Part shown: one piece after another, positions 53,612-63,165 of the stretch
Layout of the letters: every line of letters begins with the position of its first letter
Position numbering within the stretch: the first letter of the stretch is position 1
Assembly: GCA_963792895.1 (NCBI GenBank)
Contig: CAWBYA010000008.1
Coordinates: 62,001-126,000, forward strand
Length of the DNA: 64,000 nucleotides
Reading direction: 5' to 3'
DNA from: UBA6912 sp963792895
GTDB lineage: Bacteria; Actinomycetota; Acidimicrobiia; Spongiisociales; UBA5794
Position numbers and translations under genes: made by a program
Notes under the pieces: generated by a model
Seen by the model: the letters and a program-made list of their open reading frames with translations, nothing else
What the model was told of the DNA's origin: nothing
The model's database searches: none

Positions 53612-54090
53612 TGATGTACCCGGTGCCCATCGACACCAAGGGACGGCTCAGTCTGGTGACCTGCCCCCGATCAGCCACGCTCGACACGAACGTGGAAGAG
53701 CTCGCCGCAGCGGGAGTGACTCTCGTGGTCAGTGCGCTCCCCGAGGATGACGAGTTCGACCTGGGCTTGACGGCCGAAGCCGCCGTCTTGAGAGATGCGG
53801 GGATCGAGTTCATGAGAATCCCGGTCGAGGACTTCGATGTGCCGGTCGAGTTGGGGCCGACCATTGCCGCACTCGAGGCCGTCCTGGCTGCGCTCGACGA
53901 CGATCGCCAGCATGCTGCCATCCACTGCCTCGGCGGTTTGGGGAGGTCGCCGATGCTGGCGGCGGCGCTGCTCGTCCTGACGGGCGACGACGCCGAATCC
54001 GCGTGGCGTCTCGTCGCCGCGGCGAGGCGTCGGCCGGTGCCGGAGACGCCCGAACAGCGGTTGTGGGTCAGTCGACTCGACCGCGACTGA
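53608..54090 (+). CDS. Dual-specificity/tyrosine phosphatase-like protein
   Basis: A 160-residue protein with the cysteine-phosphatase loop HCLGGLGRS (Cys about residue 106, matching HCx5R) and a preceding general-acid region IPVEDFDVPVE. The family removes phosphate from proteins or small molecules such as inositol phosphates. Coupled to threonine aldolase by ATGA overlap. Confidence 0.82.
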   Translation: MMMYPVPIDTKGRLSLVTCPRSATLDTNVEELAAAGVTLVVSALPEDDEFDLGLTAEAAVLRDAGIEFMRIPVEDFDVPVELGPTIAALEAVLAALDDDRQHAAIHCLGGLGRSPMLAAALLVLTGDDAESAWRLVAAARRRPVPETPEQRLWVSRLDRD

Positions 54091-54215
54091 CCCGGAACCG
54101 CCCGCCGGGAACGCGCAACCTACGGTTCGGCTGTACCGCTACGGTACGGAATAGCCGTGAGTTCGGGCGCAGGCCCCCGGCGCCGGCACCGGTGACGCAC
54201 CGATCCGCACACGTG

Positions 54216-55487
54216 CTACGGCGTGGTGCCGTACTTCTCCTCGTGCAGGCGAGCGGCCGACGTCATCCAGTCGTCGCGCTGAATACGATCGGGGAAGGAT
54301 TCGAGCGCGGCCGCAACGTAGGCGATGTCGTCGTGCTGCAACCGGGCGATCTGGCGGAACGAAGTGATCCCCATGCCCTTGAGCAGGCCGTCGATCACAG
54401 GCCCGATGCCATGGACACGCTTGAGGTCGTCTTCGACCGGCGACTCGCCACCACGGGTACGTTCAGCGATCTCGGCGACCTTGCGGGTTGCCGCCTCCTT
54501 GCCGAGCGGTGAATCCGCCGATGGTGGCTCTTGGGTGGGCTCAGACGCAACAGGCTCAGGCTCAGGCGCTTCGGACGCGATCGGCGCTTCAGGAACGGGC
54601 GGCGCGACCGGCTCGGCTGCCAATAGTGTCGGCGCGGGCGCCTCGGGTGCGGGCGGCCGTGGTGCGAGGATCTCACGAGCGGCCTCGTCCCGCAGTGCCT
54701 GGGCCTCCAGCTCGGCGATTTGCGCATTGCGATCGGCCAGCTGCGCATCGGCTGCTTCCTGAGCCTCACGCGCCGCAGCGATCGCCACCCCTGCTTCGGC
54801 GAGCTGCGACTCGAGGTCGACGATGCGCCCCTCGACTGCGGCGATGCGGTCGTCGCGCTGCGCGACCTCGGCCTCGCGTGCTGCAATGCGCGCATCGCAA
54901 CTCTCGTGGGCACTGCGCAGACGCGCTGCTTCGCGCTCTGCCACTTCGAGCTGGCTCTCGGCGCTGCCGATTCGACTCTCCAACGCCGCCATCCGCTCTT
55001 CGCGCTCAGCGCGGTGGGCGGAGGCCTCGGCCATCCGGGCGTCGTACTCGGCGAGCTTCGCATCGCGTACTGCAATCTGGGAATCGCGCTCGGCAACCGC
55101 TACCTCGAGGCCACCCACCTTGCCCGCCTCGGCGCTGAGGCGCGCGATCTCAGCGTCTTTTTCGGTGGCCAAGGCTGCGATTTGGTCCTCGAGCTCGCGT
55201 GCACGAGCGGACGCCGCAGCGAGATCGGCTCGTGCCCGAGCATGGTCGGCTCGTGACGAGTCGAGGTCGGCCTTCGTGGCAGCACGCGCCGCCGTCGCTG
55301 CCTCGAGTGACGCCGTCGCTGCGTCGAGGAGACGCTGCACATCGTCGAGGCGACCTTCGTACTGCTGGCGGAGCCGGTCGGCGACGAGCCACGGGCGCAG
55401 AATCCATCCGACCGAGAAACCCACCACAAGAGCGACGATGCCCCAGGCAACCAGCGTGGTCGCCGTGTACTCCGCTGCGAAGACCAT
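54216..55487 (-). CDS. Membrane-anchored coiled-coil protein with C-terminal helix-hairpin-helix
   Basis: A 423-residue protein: one membrane helix at about residues 10-30, a long coiled coil (about 45-270) in which short Ala/Glu/Asp/Arg units such as AERDSQIAVRDAKLAEYDAR recur, a Pro/Ala/Glu-rich linker (about 275-335) and a C-terminal domain LKRVHGIGPVIDGLLKGMGI of helix-hairpin-helix type with a second helical stretch. The HhH suggests nucleic-acid binding or self-association. GGAGG precedes the ATG. Function unknown; the build recalls proteins that tether DNA or scaffolds to the membrane. Confidence 0.72.
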   Translation of the reverse strand: MVFAAEYTATTLVAWGIVALVVGFSVGWILRPWLVADRLRQQYEGRLDDVQRLLDAATASLEAATAARAATKADLDSSRADHARARADLAAASARARELEDQIAALATEKDAEIARLSAEAGKVGGLEVAVAERDSQIAVRDAKLAEYDARMAEASAHRAEREERMAALESRIGSAESQLEVAEREAARLRSAHESCDARIAAREAEVAQRDDRIAAVEGRIVDLESQLAEAGVAIAAAREAQEAADAQLADRNAQIAELEAQALRDEAAREILAPRPPAPEAPAPTLLAAEPVAPPVPEAPIASEAPEPEPVASEPTQEPPSADSPLGKEAATRKVAEIAERTRGGESPVEDDLKRVHGIGPVIDGLLKGMGITSFRQIARLQHDDIAYVAAALESFPDRIQRDDWMTSAARLHEEKYGTTP

Positions 55488-55666
55488 GAAACCTCCTGTT
55501 CGGGGTGCGCGCGACCCCGATCCTACGAGGTCATGTGAAATCCCGCAGGCATGCACTACGGCGCGCGATGCCTGCTCGTGACCTCTCGGGTTGAGATCGG
55601 CCAAAGGGGCTGACGGCCCGTCCGGGCCGAGAGCAGGCGTGTCCCGGTGGGTGTACGACTGAAGGG

Positions 55667-58600
55667 TCACCGAAAGTCTCGGCTGCGGACACCAGCGACG
55701 GGCCAGTCTTCGAAACGATGGGCGACCAGGTTGGTGACGCCATCGCGAAACTCGAGTACGCCCTCGATGACGACGCCGATCGCCTTACGGGCGATCTCGT
55801 AGTGCGCCTCCCACACCTGCGGCAACACCACGACATTCAAGAGCCCGGTCTCGTCTTCGAGGTTGAGGAAGCGAACCCCTTTGGCCGTTCCGGGACGCTG
55901 GCGATGGGTGATGATGCCGCCCACTCGGGCGCGGGTCCCGTGCGTGCGGAGCCGGAGCGCATCCCCGACCGAGAGACAGCCCGAATCGTCGAGCCGATCG
56001 CGCAGGAAGACGACAGGGTGGGTCGCCGAGATACCCGTGGACCACAGGTCTGCCTGGACGGCCTCGACTGCATCCATCGCAGCAAGGCGAGGCGCCGCCG
56101 TACCCGGCGCCAGCGGCAGCCGGTCGGGACCGAGCCCGGCCATGGCCCCTGCCGCCCAGATGCCCTCCCGCCGCCCCAGCCCGAGCGGCGCGAGCGCACC
56201 TGAAGCCGCCAGCGCCTCGATCGAGTCGAGCGTCAGCCCGGTCCGCTGGGCGAGATCCTCAGGCGACACGAACTGTCCCCGCACCGCCCGGGCTGCCTCG
56301 ACCCGGGTGATCTCGGCCTCGCCGAGGTTGCGGACGTATCGCAGTCCGATACGCAACGCAACCGCCGAGCGCGGCGCATCGTCCACCGCTCCCCTCCCCC
56401 GCCGCCACCGCATACCCAAGTACTCGATGATGTCGTCGTCCGCTGCGTCCTCGAACTCGATGGTGCAGTCGTACGCCGACTGATTGACATCAGGCGGAAG
56501 CACCACGACCCCGTGGTGCATCGCATCCTGGACGAGTGAATTGGGGGTGTAGAACCCCATCGGTTGGGCGTTCAGCAAACCGCAGAAGAATTCGGTTGGC
56601 CAGTGGAGCTTCAGCCATGAGGCGGCGTACACGATGTAGGCGAATGACACCGAGTGCGACTCGGGAAACCCGAACGACGCAAAACCTTGAAGCTTCTCCC
56701 AGATCTCCTCTGCGGGCGCCCCTGTGATCCCGGTGCGGCGCATCCCCTCGAGCACTTCGTCACGCAGTGTGCCCATCGCCTCATCCGACCGCTTGTGCGT
56801 CATCGCCTGCCGCAGCCGGTCGGACTGGCCCGCAGTGAACCCGGCGCACACCCGCGCCAGCTCCATGAGCTGCTCCTGGAACACCGGCACTCCCAGTGTC
56901 TTCTCCAGGATCGGTCGCGCAGACGGGTGGGGGTAGCGAATCGGCTCCTCGCCGTTGCGGCGTCGCAGGAAGGGGTGCACCGAGTTGCCTTGGATGGGGC
57001 CGGGCCGGATCAGGGCTACTTCGATGGCGAGGTCGTAGAAGGTCGTCGGCTTCATCCTCGGCAGCGTCGCCATCTGGGCACGGGATTCCACTTGGAACAC
57101 CCCAACCGTATCGGCCCGCGTGAGCATGTCGTAGACGACCGGCTCTTGCGGGATGGTGGCGAGGTCGATGTCTATGCCGTGTGCCTCACGTATCGCATCA
57201 ACGGAGAGATGGAGGGCGTTCATCGCACCGAGCGCCAGCAGGTCGAACTTGACGATGCCCATCGCAGCGCAGTCGTCCTTGTCCCACTGGAGCACCGTAC
57301 GATCCTCCATCCTCCCCCACTCCATGGGCACCACCTCCCACAGTGCCCGCTTTGCGACCACCATCCCGCCCGAGTGGATGCCGAGGTGGCGAGGGAAGCC
57401 GTCCAGCCGCCGGCAGACGTCGTAGATCAGCTCGGCGGTGAGCCCCTCGGGGAGTGCGACCTCGTTGCGGATCGCCTGTGGGCTGCGAGTGTCGAGATAC
57501 TTGGTCAGCGCATTGACCTGGGCCTGGGTGAGCCCGAACGCTTTGCCGACGTCCTGGAGCACCGAGCGGGCGCGGTAGGTGATGACGTTGGCCACCATCG
57601 CGGCCCGCTCGCGCCCGTAGCGGCGGTAGCAATACTGGATGACCTCCTCTCTCCGCTCCGCCTCGAAGTCGATATCGATGTCCGGCGGCCGGCCCCGCTC
57701 CTGCGAGAGGAAGCGCTCGAATGGCAAACGGAGGCGAATGGGGTCCACCCGGGTGAGCCCGATGCAGCGACACACCGCCGAGTCGGCTCCCGACCCGCGG
57801 ATCTGGCAATAGATGTCCTGCGTGCGCGCAAAGCGGACGATGTCCCAGGCAACGAGGAAGAACCCGGCGAACCCGAGCTCGGCGATCACGCCCAACTCGT
57901 GCTCCAGCCTGCCACTCGCCTGCGGGTCGATCCCTCCCGGCCCGTCACCCGGGTACACCTCACGCGCACCGGTCATCACCAGATGTCTGAGGTACTCATC
58001 CTCGCCTGTGAACGCACCCGGCATGGGGAAGTCAGGGAGCTGAGGGGCGAGGAGGTCGAGGTCGAACGCAAGCGCTTCACCGAGATCAGCGGCACGCTCG
58101 ACCGAGCCGGGGAACCGGGCGAAACGCCGTGCCATCTCCTCGGGGCTTCGCAGGTGGCGTTGATCGGTGGCGGGGCGGAAGCCGTCGGCGATGTCGAGGT
58201 CACGACGTCCGCCGATCGCCGCCAGCACCTCGGACAGGTCGGCATCGCTGCGAAACGCATAGTGCACGTTGTTGCTGGCGATCGTGGGCAGCCGCAACCT
58301 GGCGGCTGCCTCGGCGAGCACCTCGTTACGGACGTCGTCCTCGGGCATGTCGTGGTGCCACAGCTCGACGTACAGCCTGCCGGGGAACAGCTCTCGCAGC
58401 CGGGCAGCAGCCGACACGGCCCCCGCCACATCGGCCCTCTGAGCGGCACGTGGCACGGCACCTTGCCGGCACCCGGTGAGCGCAACGAGGCTGCCGTGGC
58501 GTGCAGCCTCGCCCAGCTCCTCGTACTCATAGACCGGGCGGTCCTTCTCCCCTCGATATTGACCTCTCGTGACGAACCGGCTGATTGCAGCGTACCCGGC

Positions 58601-58978
58601 AGGGTCGGGAGCGAGCAGCACGAGATGATCGGTCGGTTCCTTCGCCACCGGTTTCGACCCGTGCATCCGTCGGATGCGACCCCGACGCGGTCGCGACTCC
58701 ACAGCGTCAGTATCCCGCATCCCCGATCTGGTGTCTGACGTCTGACGTCTGACTCCTTCAGCGCGTGCCATCCCGACTTCGGTGCCGTACACCACGGGCA
58801 TTCCGACGGCTCGCGCCGCCTGGTGAACCTTGACGGCGCCGCGGAAGCCATCGTGATCCGTCACCCCCAGGGCGGTGTAGCCGAGCTCGGCCGCCCTCGC
58901 TACGAGCTGCTCGGGGTGCGAGGCACCGTCGAGGAAGCTGAAGTTGGTGTGGCAGTGCAGCTCGGCATAGCGGGACAT
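55667..58978 (-). CDS. dnaE2: Error-prone DNA polymerase DnaE2
   Basis: A 1103-residue C-family polymerase for mutagenic lesion bypass. The PHP domain starts SRYAELHCHTNFSFLDGASH with intact metal ligands. The catalytic aspartates are in PPDIDIDFEAERR (about residue 430) and QWDKDDCAAMGIVKFD. The HhH region and OB-fold follow. DnaE2-type features are SYGFPESH-like FASFGFPESHSVSFAYIVYA and the absence of the long C-terminal tail of DnaE1. Residues about 72-116 form an Arg-rich insertion in the PHP domain, encoded partly by a 7-bp triplicate repeat. A perfect LexA box lies 15 bp upstream of the start. Confidence 0.96.
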   Translation of the reverse strand: MSRYAELHCHTNFSFLDGASHPEQLVARAAELGYTALGVTDHDGFRGAVKVHQAARAVGMPVVYGTEVGMARAEGVRRQTSDTRSGMRDTDAVESRPRRGRIRRMHGSKPVAKEPTDHLVLLAPDPAGYAAISRFVTRGQYRGEKDRPVYEYEELGEAARHGSLVALTGCRQGAVPRAAQRADVAGAVSAAARLRELFPGRLYVELWHHDMPEDDVRNEVLAEAAARLRLPTIASNNVHYAFRSDADLSEVLAAIGGRRDLDIADGFRPATDQRHLRSPEEMARRFARFPGSVERAADLGEALAFDLDLLAPQLPDFPMPGAFTGEDEYLRHLVMTGAREVYPGDGPGGIDPQASGRLEHELGVIAELGFAGFFLVAWDIVRFARTQDIYCQIRGSGADSAVCRCIGLTRVDPIRLRLPFERFLSQERGRPPDIDIDFEAERREEVIQYCYRRYGRERAAMVANVITYRARSVLQDVGKAFGLTQAQVNALTKYLDTRSPQAIRNEVALPEGLTAELIYDVCRRLDGFPRHLGIHSGGMVVAKRALWEVVPMEWGRMEDRTVLQWDKDDCAAMGIVKFDLLALGAMNALHLSVDAIREAHGIDIDLATIPQEPVVYDMLTRADTVGVFQVESRAQMATLPRMKPTTFYDLAIEVALIRPGPIQGNSVHPFLRRRNGEEPIRYPHPSARPILEKTLGVPVFQEQLMELARVCAGFTAGQSDRLRQAMTHKRSDEAMGTLRDEVLEGMRRTGITGAPAEEIWEKLQGFASFGFPESHSVSFAYIVYAASWLKLHWPTEFFCGLLNAQPMGFYTPNSLVQDAMHHGVVVLPPDVNQSAYDCTIEFEDAADDDIIEYLGMRWRRGRGAVDDAPRSAVALRIGLRYVRNLGEAEITRVEAARAVRGQFVSPEDLAQRTGLTLDSIEALAASGALAPLGLGRREGIWAAGAMAGLGPDRLPLAPGTAAPRLAAMDAVEAVQADLWSTGISATHPVVFLRDRLDDSGCLSVGDALRLRTHGTRARVGGIITHRQRPGTAKGVRFLNLEDETGLLNVVVLPQVWEAHYEIARKAIGVVIEGVLEFRDGVTNLVAHRFEDWPVAGVRSRDFR
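58733..58753. repeat. Three tandem copies of GTCTGAC
   Basis: Seven-base unit repeated three times without mismatch inside dnaE2. Since 21 is a multiple of three the frame is kept; on the coding strand it encodes VRRQTSD. Confidence 0.85.
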
Positions 58979-58992
58979 ACCCGAGAGCGTAA

Positions 58993-59008
58993 TCGAACAT
59001 GTGTTCGA
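58993..59008. promoter_or_regulatory. LexA/SOS box TCGAAC-ATGT-GTTCGA upstream of dnaE2
   Basis: A perfect palindromic match to the Gram-positive/actinobacterial LexA operator TCGAAC(N4)GTTCGA, 14 bases before the dnaE2 start codon. LexA bound here would block transcription until DNA damage triggers its cleavage. Confidence 0.9.
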
Positions 59009-59068
59009 TGCTCAAGGGGGCGCTCGACCCATCGCTCAGCCCTCGACGACCACCCGGACGGCGAACGT

Positions 59069-59330
59069 TCACTCCGGCGCCACTTCGATATCCCACGGCC
59101 GCCGGTAGCCAAGTGCGCTGTCCTCCGCTCCTGCCCGCACCGCCTCGAGAGCGACCATCGACAGGCCACCACCTCCCACGAGGTCGACCAGCACCATGAA
59201 CGTCAGATCCCCCGCGCCGCGCCACGCACACAGGCTCGCCGCCAACCTCCCCCGTGTCCCCCGTCGATGGGTTCGCAGGCACCGTGACCTCCAGCACGTC
59301 ACAGACGGTCAGGCCACTGTCGCACCGCAT
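59069..59330 (-). pseudogene. Short hypothetical frame pair, possibly frameshifted
   Basis: Two overlapping frames look coding in sequence: 59330 downward (VCDVLEVTVPANPSTGDTGE) and, from about 59230, a second frame (DLTFMVLVDLVGGGGLSMVA, then LEAVRAGAEDSALGYRRPWD to the stop at 59069). Joined by a one-base shift they would give about 86 residues. No family is recognised; this may also be non-coding. Confidence 0.3.
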
Positions 59331-59398
59331 CTGTGTGCAGCGTCGAAGGTCACGACATCCGACGGACGCGGTCCATTCCAGGCCGTATGCTGTGGGGT

Positions 59399-59779
59399 AT
59401 GACCGAGTTCACCGTGCACCTCGCCAACCGACCGGGGCAGCTGGCAACCCTGGCGAGAAGACTCGCAGATGCGGGTGTCCACCTCGAGGCGTTTGCTGCG
59501 TTCGCAGCAGGCGAAGAAGGCGTCGTCCGGCTCATGGCAGACGACGAAGCTGCTGCTCGCCGCGTGCTCGACGAGGCGGGCCTGGCGTTCGACGAGCACC
59601 GCGTGCTCGCAACGGTCGTCCCGAACCGTCCCGGGGCGCTCGCCGGGCTCACAGAGTCGCTCGCAGCGACGGGAGTCAACATCGACGCCATGTACCTCCT
59701 CCACACCAACGGAGAGACGTTGCATTACGCACTCGCCGTCAACGATCCGGATGCAGCCGCTGCACACCTGGCGGTCTGA
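59399..59779 (+). CDS. Tandem ACT-domain protein
   Basis: A 126-residue protein made of two ACT domains: TEFTVHLANRPGQLATLARR (residues 2-21 onward) and VPNRPGALAGLTESLAATGV (from about 76). Both start with the (N)RPGxL(A) turn that forms the ligand site. ACT pairs bind amino acids and regulate enzymes. It stands 4 bases upstream of the luciferase-like gene, so the two are co-transcribed. Confidence 0.82.
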   Translation: MTEFTVHLANRPGQLATLARRLADAGVHLEAFAAFAAGEEGVVRLMADDEAAARRVLDEAGLAFDEHRVLATVVPNRPGALAGLTESLAATGVNIDAMYLLHTNGETLHYALAVNDPDAAAAHLAV

Positions 59780-59782
59780 GCG

Positions 59783-60802
59783 ATGGCTCTCGGCTTCGGC
59801 CTCCTCTCGGCACAGATCCCGCCCGCCGCTCCACCGGACTGGCGAGCGGCGTACGCGGCTGTGCTCGACCTGACCGAACATGCCGAGCGGCTCGGCTACT
59901 CGTCGGTGTGGACCACTGAGCACCACTTCGTGGACGACGGGTACATGCCGTCGCTCCTGGTGACGAGTGCGGCGATGGCGGCGAGGACAGAGCGCATCGA
60001 GATCGGTACCGGCGTCCTGCTGGCGCCGCTCCACCACCCGCTTCGCATCGCAGAGGACGCAGCAACGGTGCAACTCCTGAGCGGAGGCCGCTTCACGCTG
60101 GGTCTCGGGTTGGGCTGGAACGACGCCGAGTTCGCAGCCTTGGGCGTTCCCCGCCGCTTGCGCGGCCGCGCCATGTCCGAGGTCCTCGACATGCTCCCCA
60201 AGGCATGGTCGGGCGAACCGTTCACCCACAGCGGCGACGTGTACGAGTTCCCGACCCTGGCCGTCCGCCCCACACCCCACGTCCCCATCCCCATCGTCAT
60301 CGGGGGCGGGGCGGAACCGGCGGTGCGCCGCGCCGCACGGCACGCAGACGGCTTCTTCTCGAACGCACCCCCCCACAAATTCATCGAGCAGGTGCAATGG
60401 GCACACGACGAGATGGAGAAGACCGGGCGCGACCCGGCGACGTTCCGTTGGATCTACTACTCCATCATGTGCCCGGGCGACGACGCCGATACGGCGTGGA
60501 GCGAGTACGCCGAGCACGTGTGGGCACTCACCTGGAAATACTCGGACATGGAGGCCTCGGCAGAGCGCGCCGGGCCGGTCGCCACACCCCCGACGCCACC
60601 CGCCGACGTCGTCGACAAGATCAGGTCCCGCAGCGTCGTGTTGGGGTCGCCGCAGCAGATCGTCGAGCGCTTGAACGGGATCCGCGAGGAAGCCGGTGTC
60701 CCCGTCGAGTTCATGGCACGGTCGTACTTCTCGACGCTGGAGCATCACCGGCAGATCGAGCTGATGGAACAGCTCGCTGCGGACGTCCTGCCGCACGTCT
60801 GA
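59783..60802 (+). CDS. Luciferase-like (LLM class) oxidoreductase, probably F420-dependent
   Basis: A 339-residue TIM-barrel oxidoreductase: YSSVWTTEHHF, RIEIGTGVLLAPLHHPLRIAE, LSGGRFTLGLGLGWND, and IVIGGGAEPAVRRAARHADGF are family signatures. In actinobacteria most such enzymes use coenzyme F420, occasionally FMN. The substrate is unknown. Shares a transcript with the ACT protein. Confidence 0.85.
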   Translation: MALGFGLLSAQIPPAAPPDWRAAYAAVLDLTEHAERLGYSSVWTTEHHFVDDGYMPSLLVTSAAMAARTERIEIGTGVLLAPLHHPLRIAEDAATVQLLSGGRFTLGLGLGWNDAEFAALGVPRRLRGRAMSEVLDMLPKAWSGEPFTHSGDVYEFPTLAVRPTPHVPIPIVIGGGAEPAVRRAARHADGFFSNAPPHKFIEQVQWAHDEMEKTGRDPATFRWIYYSIMCPGDDADTAWSEYAEHVWALTWKYSDMEASAERAGPVATPPTPPADVVDKIRSRSVVLGSPQQIVERLNGIREEAGVPVEFMARSYFSTLEHHRQIELMEQLAADVLPHV

Positions 60803-60829
60803 CGCCTGCAACCGCCCGGCTCGTCACCC

Positions 60830-61816
60830 TCAGCGAGCGTCCACGGCGCTGACGGCCCACGCCATCTCCACCTCGGGATCCTCGACAGCGAGGTGGAACG
60901 CCCAGCCGCCCACCTGGTCGCCGGGATCCCATGCGAGCCAGCGCAGCCCTGCTGCTTCTCGCCCCAGCTCGCCGGGGTCAACGGGCCATCCCTCGTCCAT
61001 GCCCAGGACGACCGCAAGCACCCACCATGCGGCGGTCCGGCCTGCCGGAGTGCCCCGGCGTCTCCCAAACGCACCGCCGCTGGCACCGGCGAAAGCGATG
61101 ATCGCAAGCGCCGTCTGCAGGTCGACTTCTGCCAGCCGCACGCGGTGCGGTCCCAGGGCTCGGATCGCCGCCTCTGCGGAGCCCTCCACGGCTACGGCTT
61201 CGCCACGCCCGCTCGACTCGTCGAGCCACGGGCGAACGACGTCGAGCAATGCATCGCACGTATCGGGATCGGCGACGACCTCGCCTGCGTTGACGAGGTC
61301 GGACCATGAGAGGTCGGGGACCTGCGGTGCGGGTGTATCGACACCGTCGTCGCGGTAGGTGGCGAACGCATACTCAGGCTCCCACTCCTGGGGCGTGAGC
61401 GGGACCTCGGCACCCCGTCCTGCAGCATCGGGAGGAACCTGGTCGCCGCGCAGCGCCCGCTCCTGGGCCACGAGGCTCCTCACCTGTGGCTCGATGAGGT
61501 GCGGTCCCAGCTCCTGCCACGTGTGTGAGGAAGCGGCGACCTCCCACAGCGGACCTGCGGCGAGGCGCCCTGCGCCTGGGGTGACCACTGCGGCAGCCTC
61601 AGCAGCCGGGGCGTCGAGGGCGAGCCGGTACTCCGCATAGTGCACAACAGCCCACACCTGCTTGCCGCGTTCGACCGCCTCGTTGCAGCGGTCGATCAGC
61701 GTGTGAATCGCCGGCCAGTTGCGTTCCCGGGAGAACGCGTCGATGCGCCGTACCAGCCCGTCGAGGTCGCTGCCCTCGATGAGGTCTGCAATACCTGCTG
61801 GTGGTGCTTCGTCCAT
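60830..61816 (-). CDS. Hypothetical actinobacterial protein (328 aa)
   Basis: Soluble, Trp- and acid-rich protein without a recognised family. The N-terminal half is helical (DGLVRRIDAFSRERNWPAIH), the middle contains PLTPQEWEPEYAFATYRDDG, and the C-terminus has a Gly-rich AFAGASGGAFGRRRGTPAGR loop and WLAWDPGDQVGGWAFHLAVE. The ATG at 61816 is preferred; the upstream open sequence is Arg-rich and not conserved in style. Divergent from kynureninase. Confidence 0.6.
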   Translation of the reverse strand: MDEAPPAGIADLIEGSDLDGLVRRIDAFSRERNWPAIHTLIDRCNEAVERGKQVWAVVHYAEYRLALDAPAAEAAAVVTPGAGRLAAGPLWEVAASSHTWQELGPHLIEPQVRSLVAQERALRGDQVPPDAAGRGAEVPLTPQEWEPEYAFATYRDDGVDTPAPQVPDLSWSDLVNAGEVVADPDTCDALLDVVRPWLDESSGRGEAVAVEGSAEAAIRALGPHRVRLAEVDLQTALAIIAFAGASGGAFGRRRGTPAGRTAAWWVLAVVLGMDEGWPVDPGELGREAAGLRWLAWDPGDQVGGWAFHLAVEDPEVEMAWAVSAVDAR

Positions 61817-61851
61817 CGGCGTGACCCTACCGCTGTGGATATCCTGCTCCC

Positions 61852-63106
61852 GTGCAAGAGCCCAGATCCGCTGCAGCACTCGACGCCGAGGACCCGCTTG
61901 CGGGCTTTCGCGACCGCTTCGTGTTCTCGGATCCCGCCCTCGTCTACCTCGACGGCAACTCACTCGGGCGGCTGCCCGTGGCAACGGTTGATCACGCGGA
62001 AGACCTCGTCCGCCGGGCGTGGGGAGACCGGCTGATCAGGTCGTGGAACGACTCCTGGTGGGAGGCGCCGCTGCACATCGGCGATGCGATCGCACCCCTG
62101 ATCGGGGCAGACGCCGGTGAAGTGGCCATCGCCGATTCGACGTCCGTGAACCTGTTCAAGCTCGTCGTCGCCGCGCTGCGCGCCCGCCCCGGCCGCACCC
62201 GCATCCTGACCGACGACCTCAACTTCCCCTCGGACCTCTACGTGCTTTCCGCCGCCGCCGATCTCTCGGACCGCGAGGGTCGAGGTGGTGGCATCCCCCG
62301 ACGGTATCCACGGTCCTGTTGCAGGACTGCTCGATCGTCTGGACGAAGACGTCGCCCTGCTGAGCCTGTCTCACGTGGTGTTCAAGAGCGGGTACCTCTA
62401 CGACATGGAGACGCTCACGGCGGCCGCACACGCGGCGGGCGCGCTGGTGCTGTGGGACCTCAGCCATGCCGCCGGGGCCGTCCCGATCGACCTGAGCGGT
62501 GCTCGACGCGGACCTCGCCGTCGGCTGCACCTACAAGTACCTCAACGGTGGGCCCGGAGCCCCGGCATTCCTCTACGTGCGCGCGACCTCCAAGCGGGCC
62601 TCGACAGCCCGATCAGCGGCTGGTGGGGCCACACCCGCCCGTTCGACTTCGAGCTCGGGTACGCCCCCGACCCGGGCATTCGCAGATTCTTGACCGGCAC
62701 GGCACCGGTCGTGTCCATGGCACTCATCGAACCAGGCGTGGAGATGCTGAACGCCGCAGGGATGACCGCACTTCGAACCAAGTCGGTAGCGCAGACCGAG
62801 TACCTCATCGCTCGCTGGGAGGCCGACCTGGCTCCACTCGGCTTCACGCTCAACTCTCCGAGGGATGCGGACGTGCGGGGCTCGCACGTCTCGCTCGGCC
62901 ATCCAGCCGGCCTCGGCATCGACCTCGCCCTCATCAACGACCACGGCGTGCTGCCCGACTTCCGGCCGCCCGACAACCTCCGTCTCGGCGTGGCGCCCCT
63001 CTATACGCGTTTTGCGGACATTGCGACGGCTGTCGACGCGATGGTCGACATCGTGACCACCGGTCGGCATCGCCACTACCTCACGTCGCGGCCGGCGGTG
63101 ACGTGA
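61852..63106 (+). pseudogene. kynU: Kynureninase, frameshifted at three points
   Basis: Cleaves kynurenine to anthranilate and alanine. Frame 1 (GTG 61852 to about 62275): VYLDGNSLGRLP, RSWNDSWWEAPLHIGD, IADSTSVNLFKL, DDLNFPSDLYVL. Frame 2 (about 62280-62505): VALLSLSHVVFKSGYLYDME, LWDLSHAAGAVPIDL. Frame 3 (about 62505-62580): VGCTYKYLNGGPGAPAFLYV with the PLP lysine. Then frame 2 again to 63106: ISGWWGH, FLTGTAPVVSMALIEPG. All family blocks are present in order, so about 417 residues can be rebuilt by single-base corrections. The damage pattern suggests assembly indels, not decay. Confidence 0.75.
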
Positions 63107-63165
63107 CGCGTGTTCGGGCCCGTCTAACCTCCCGCCGACCCCTCCCCCCTTTTCGGAGCGCTCCC

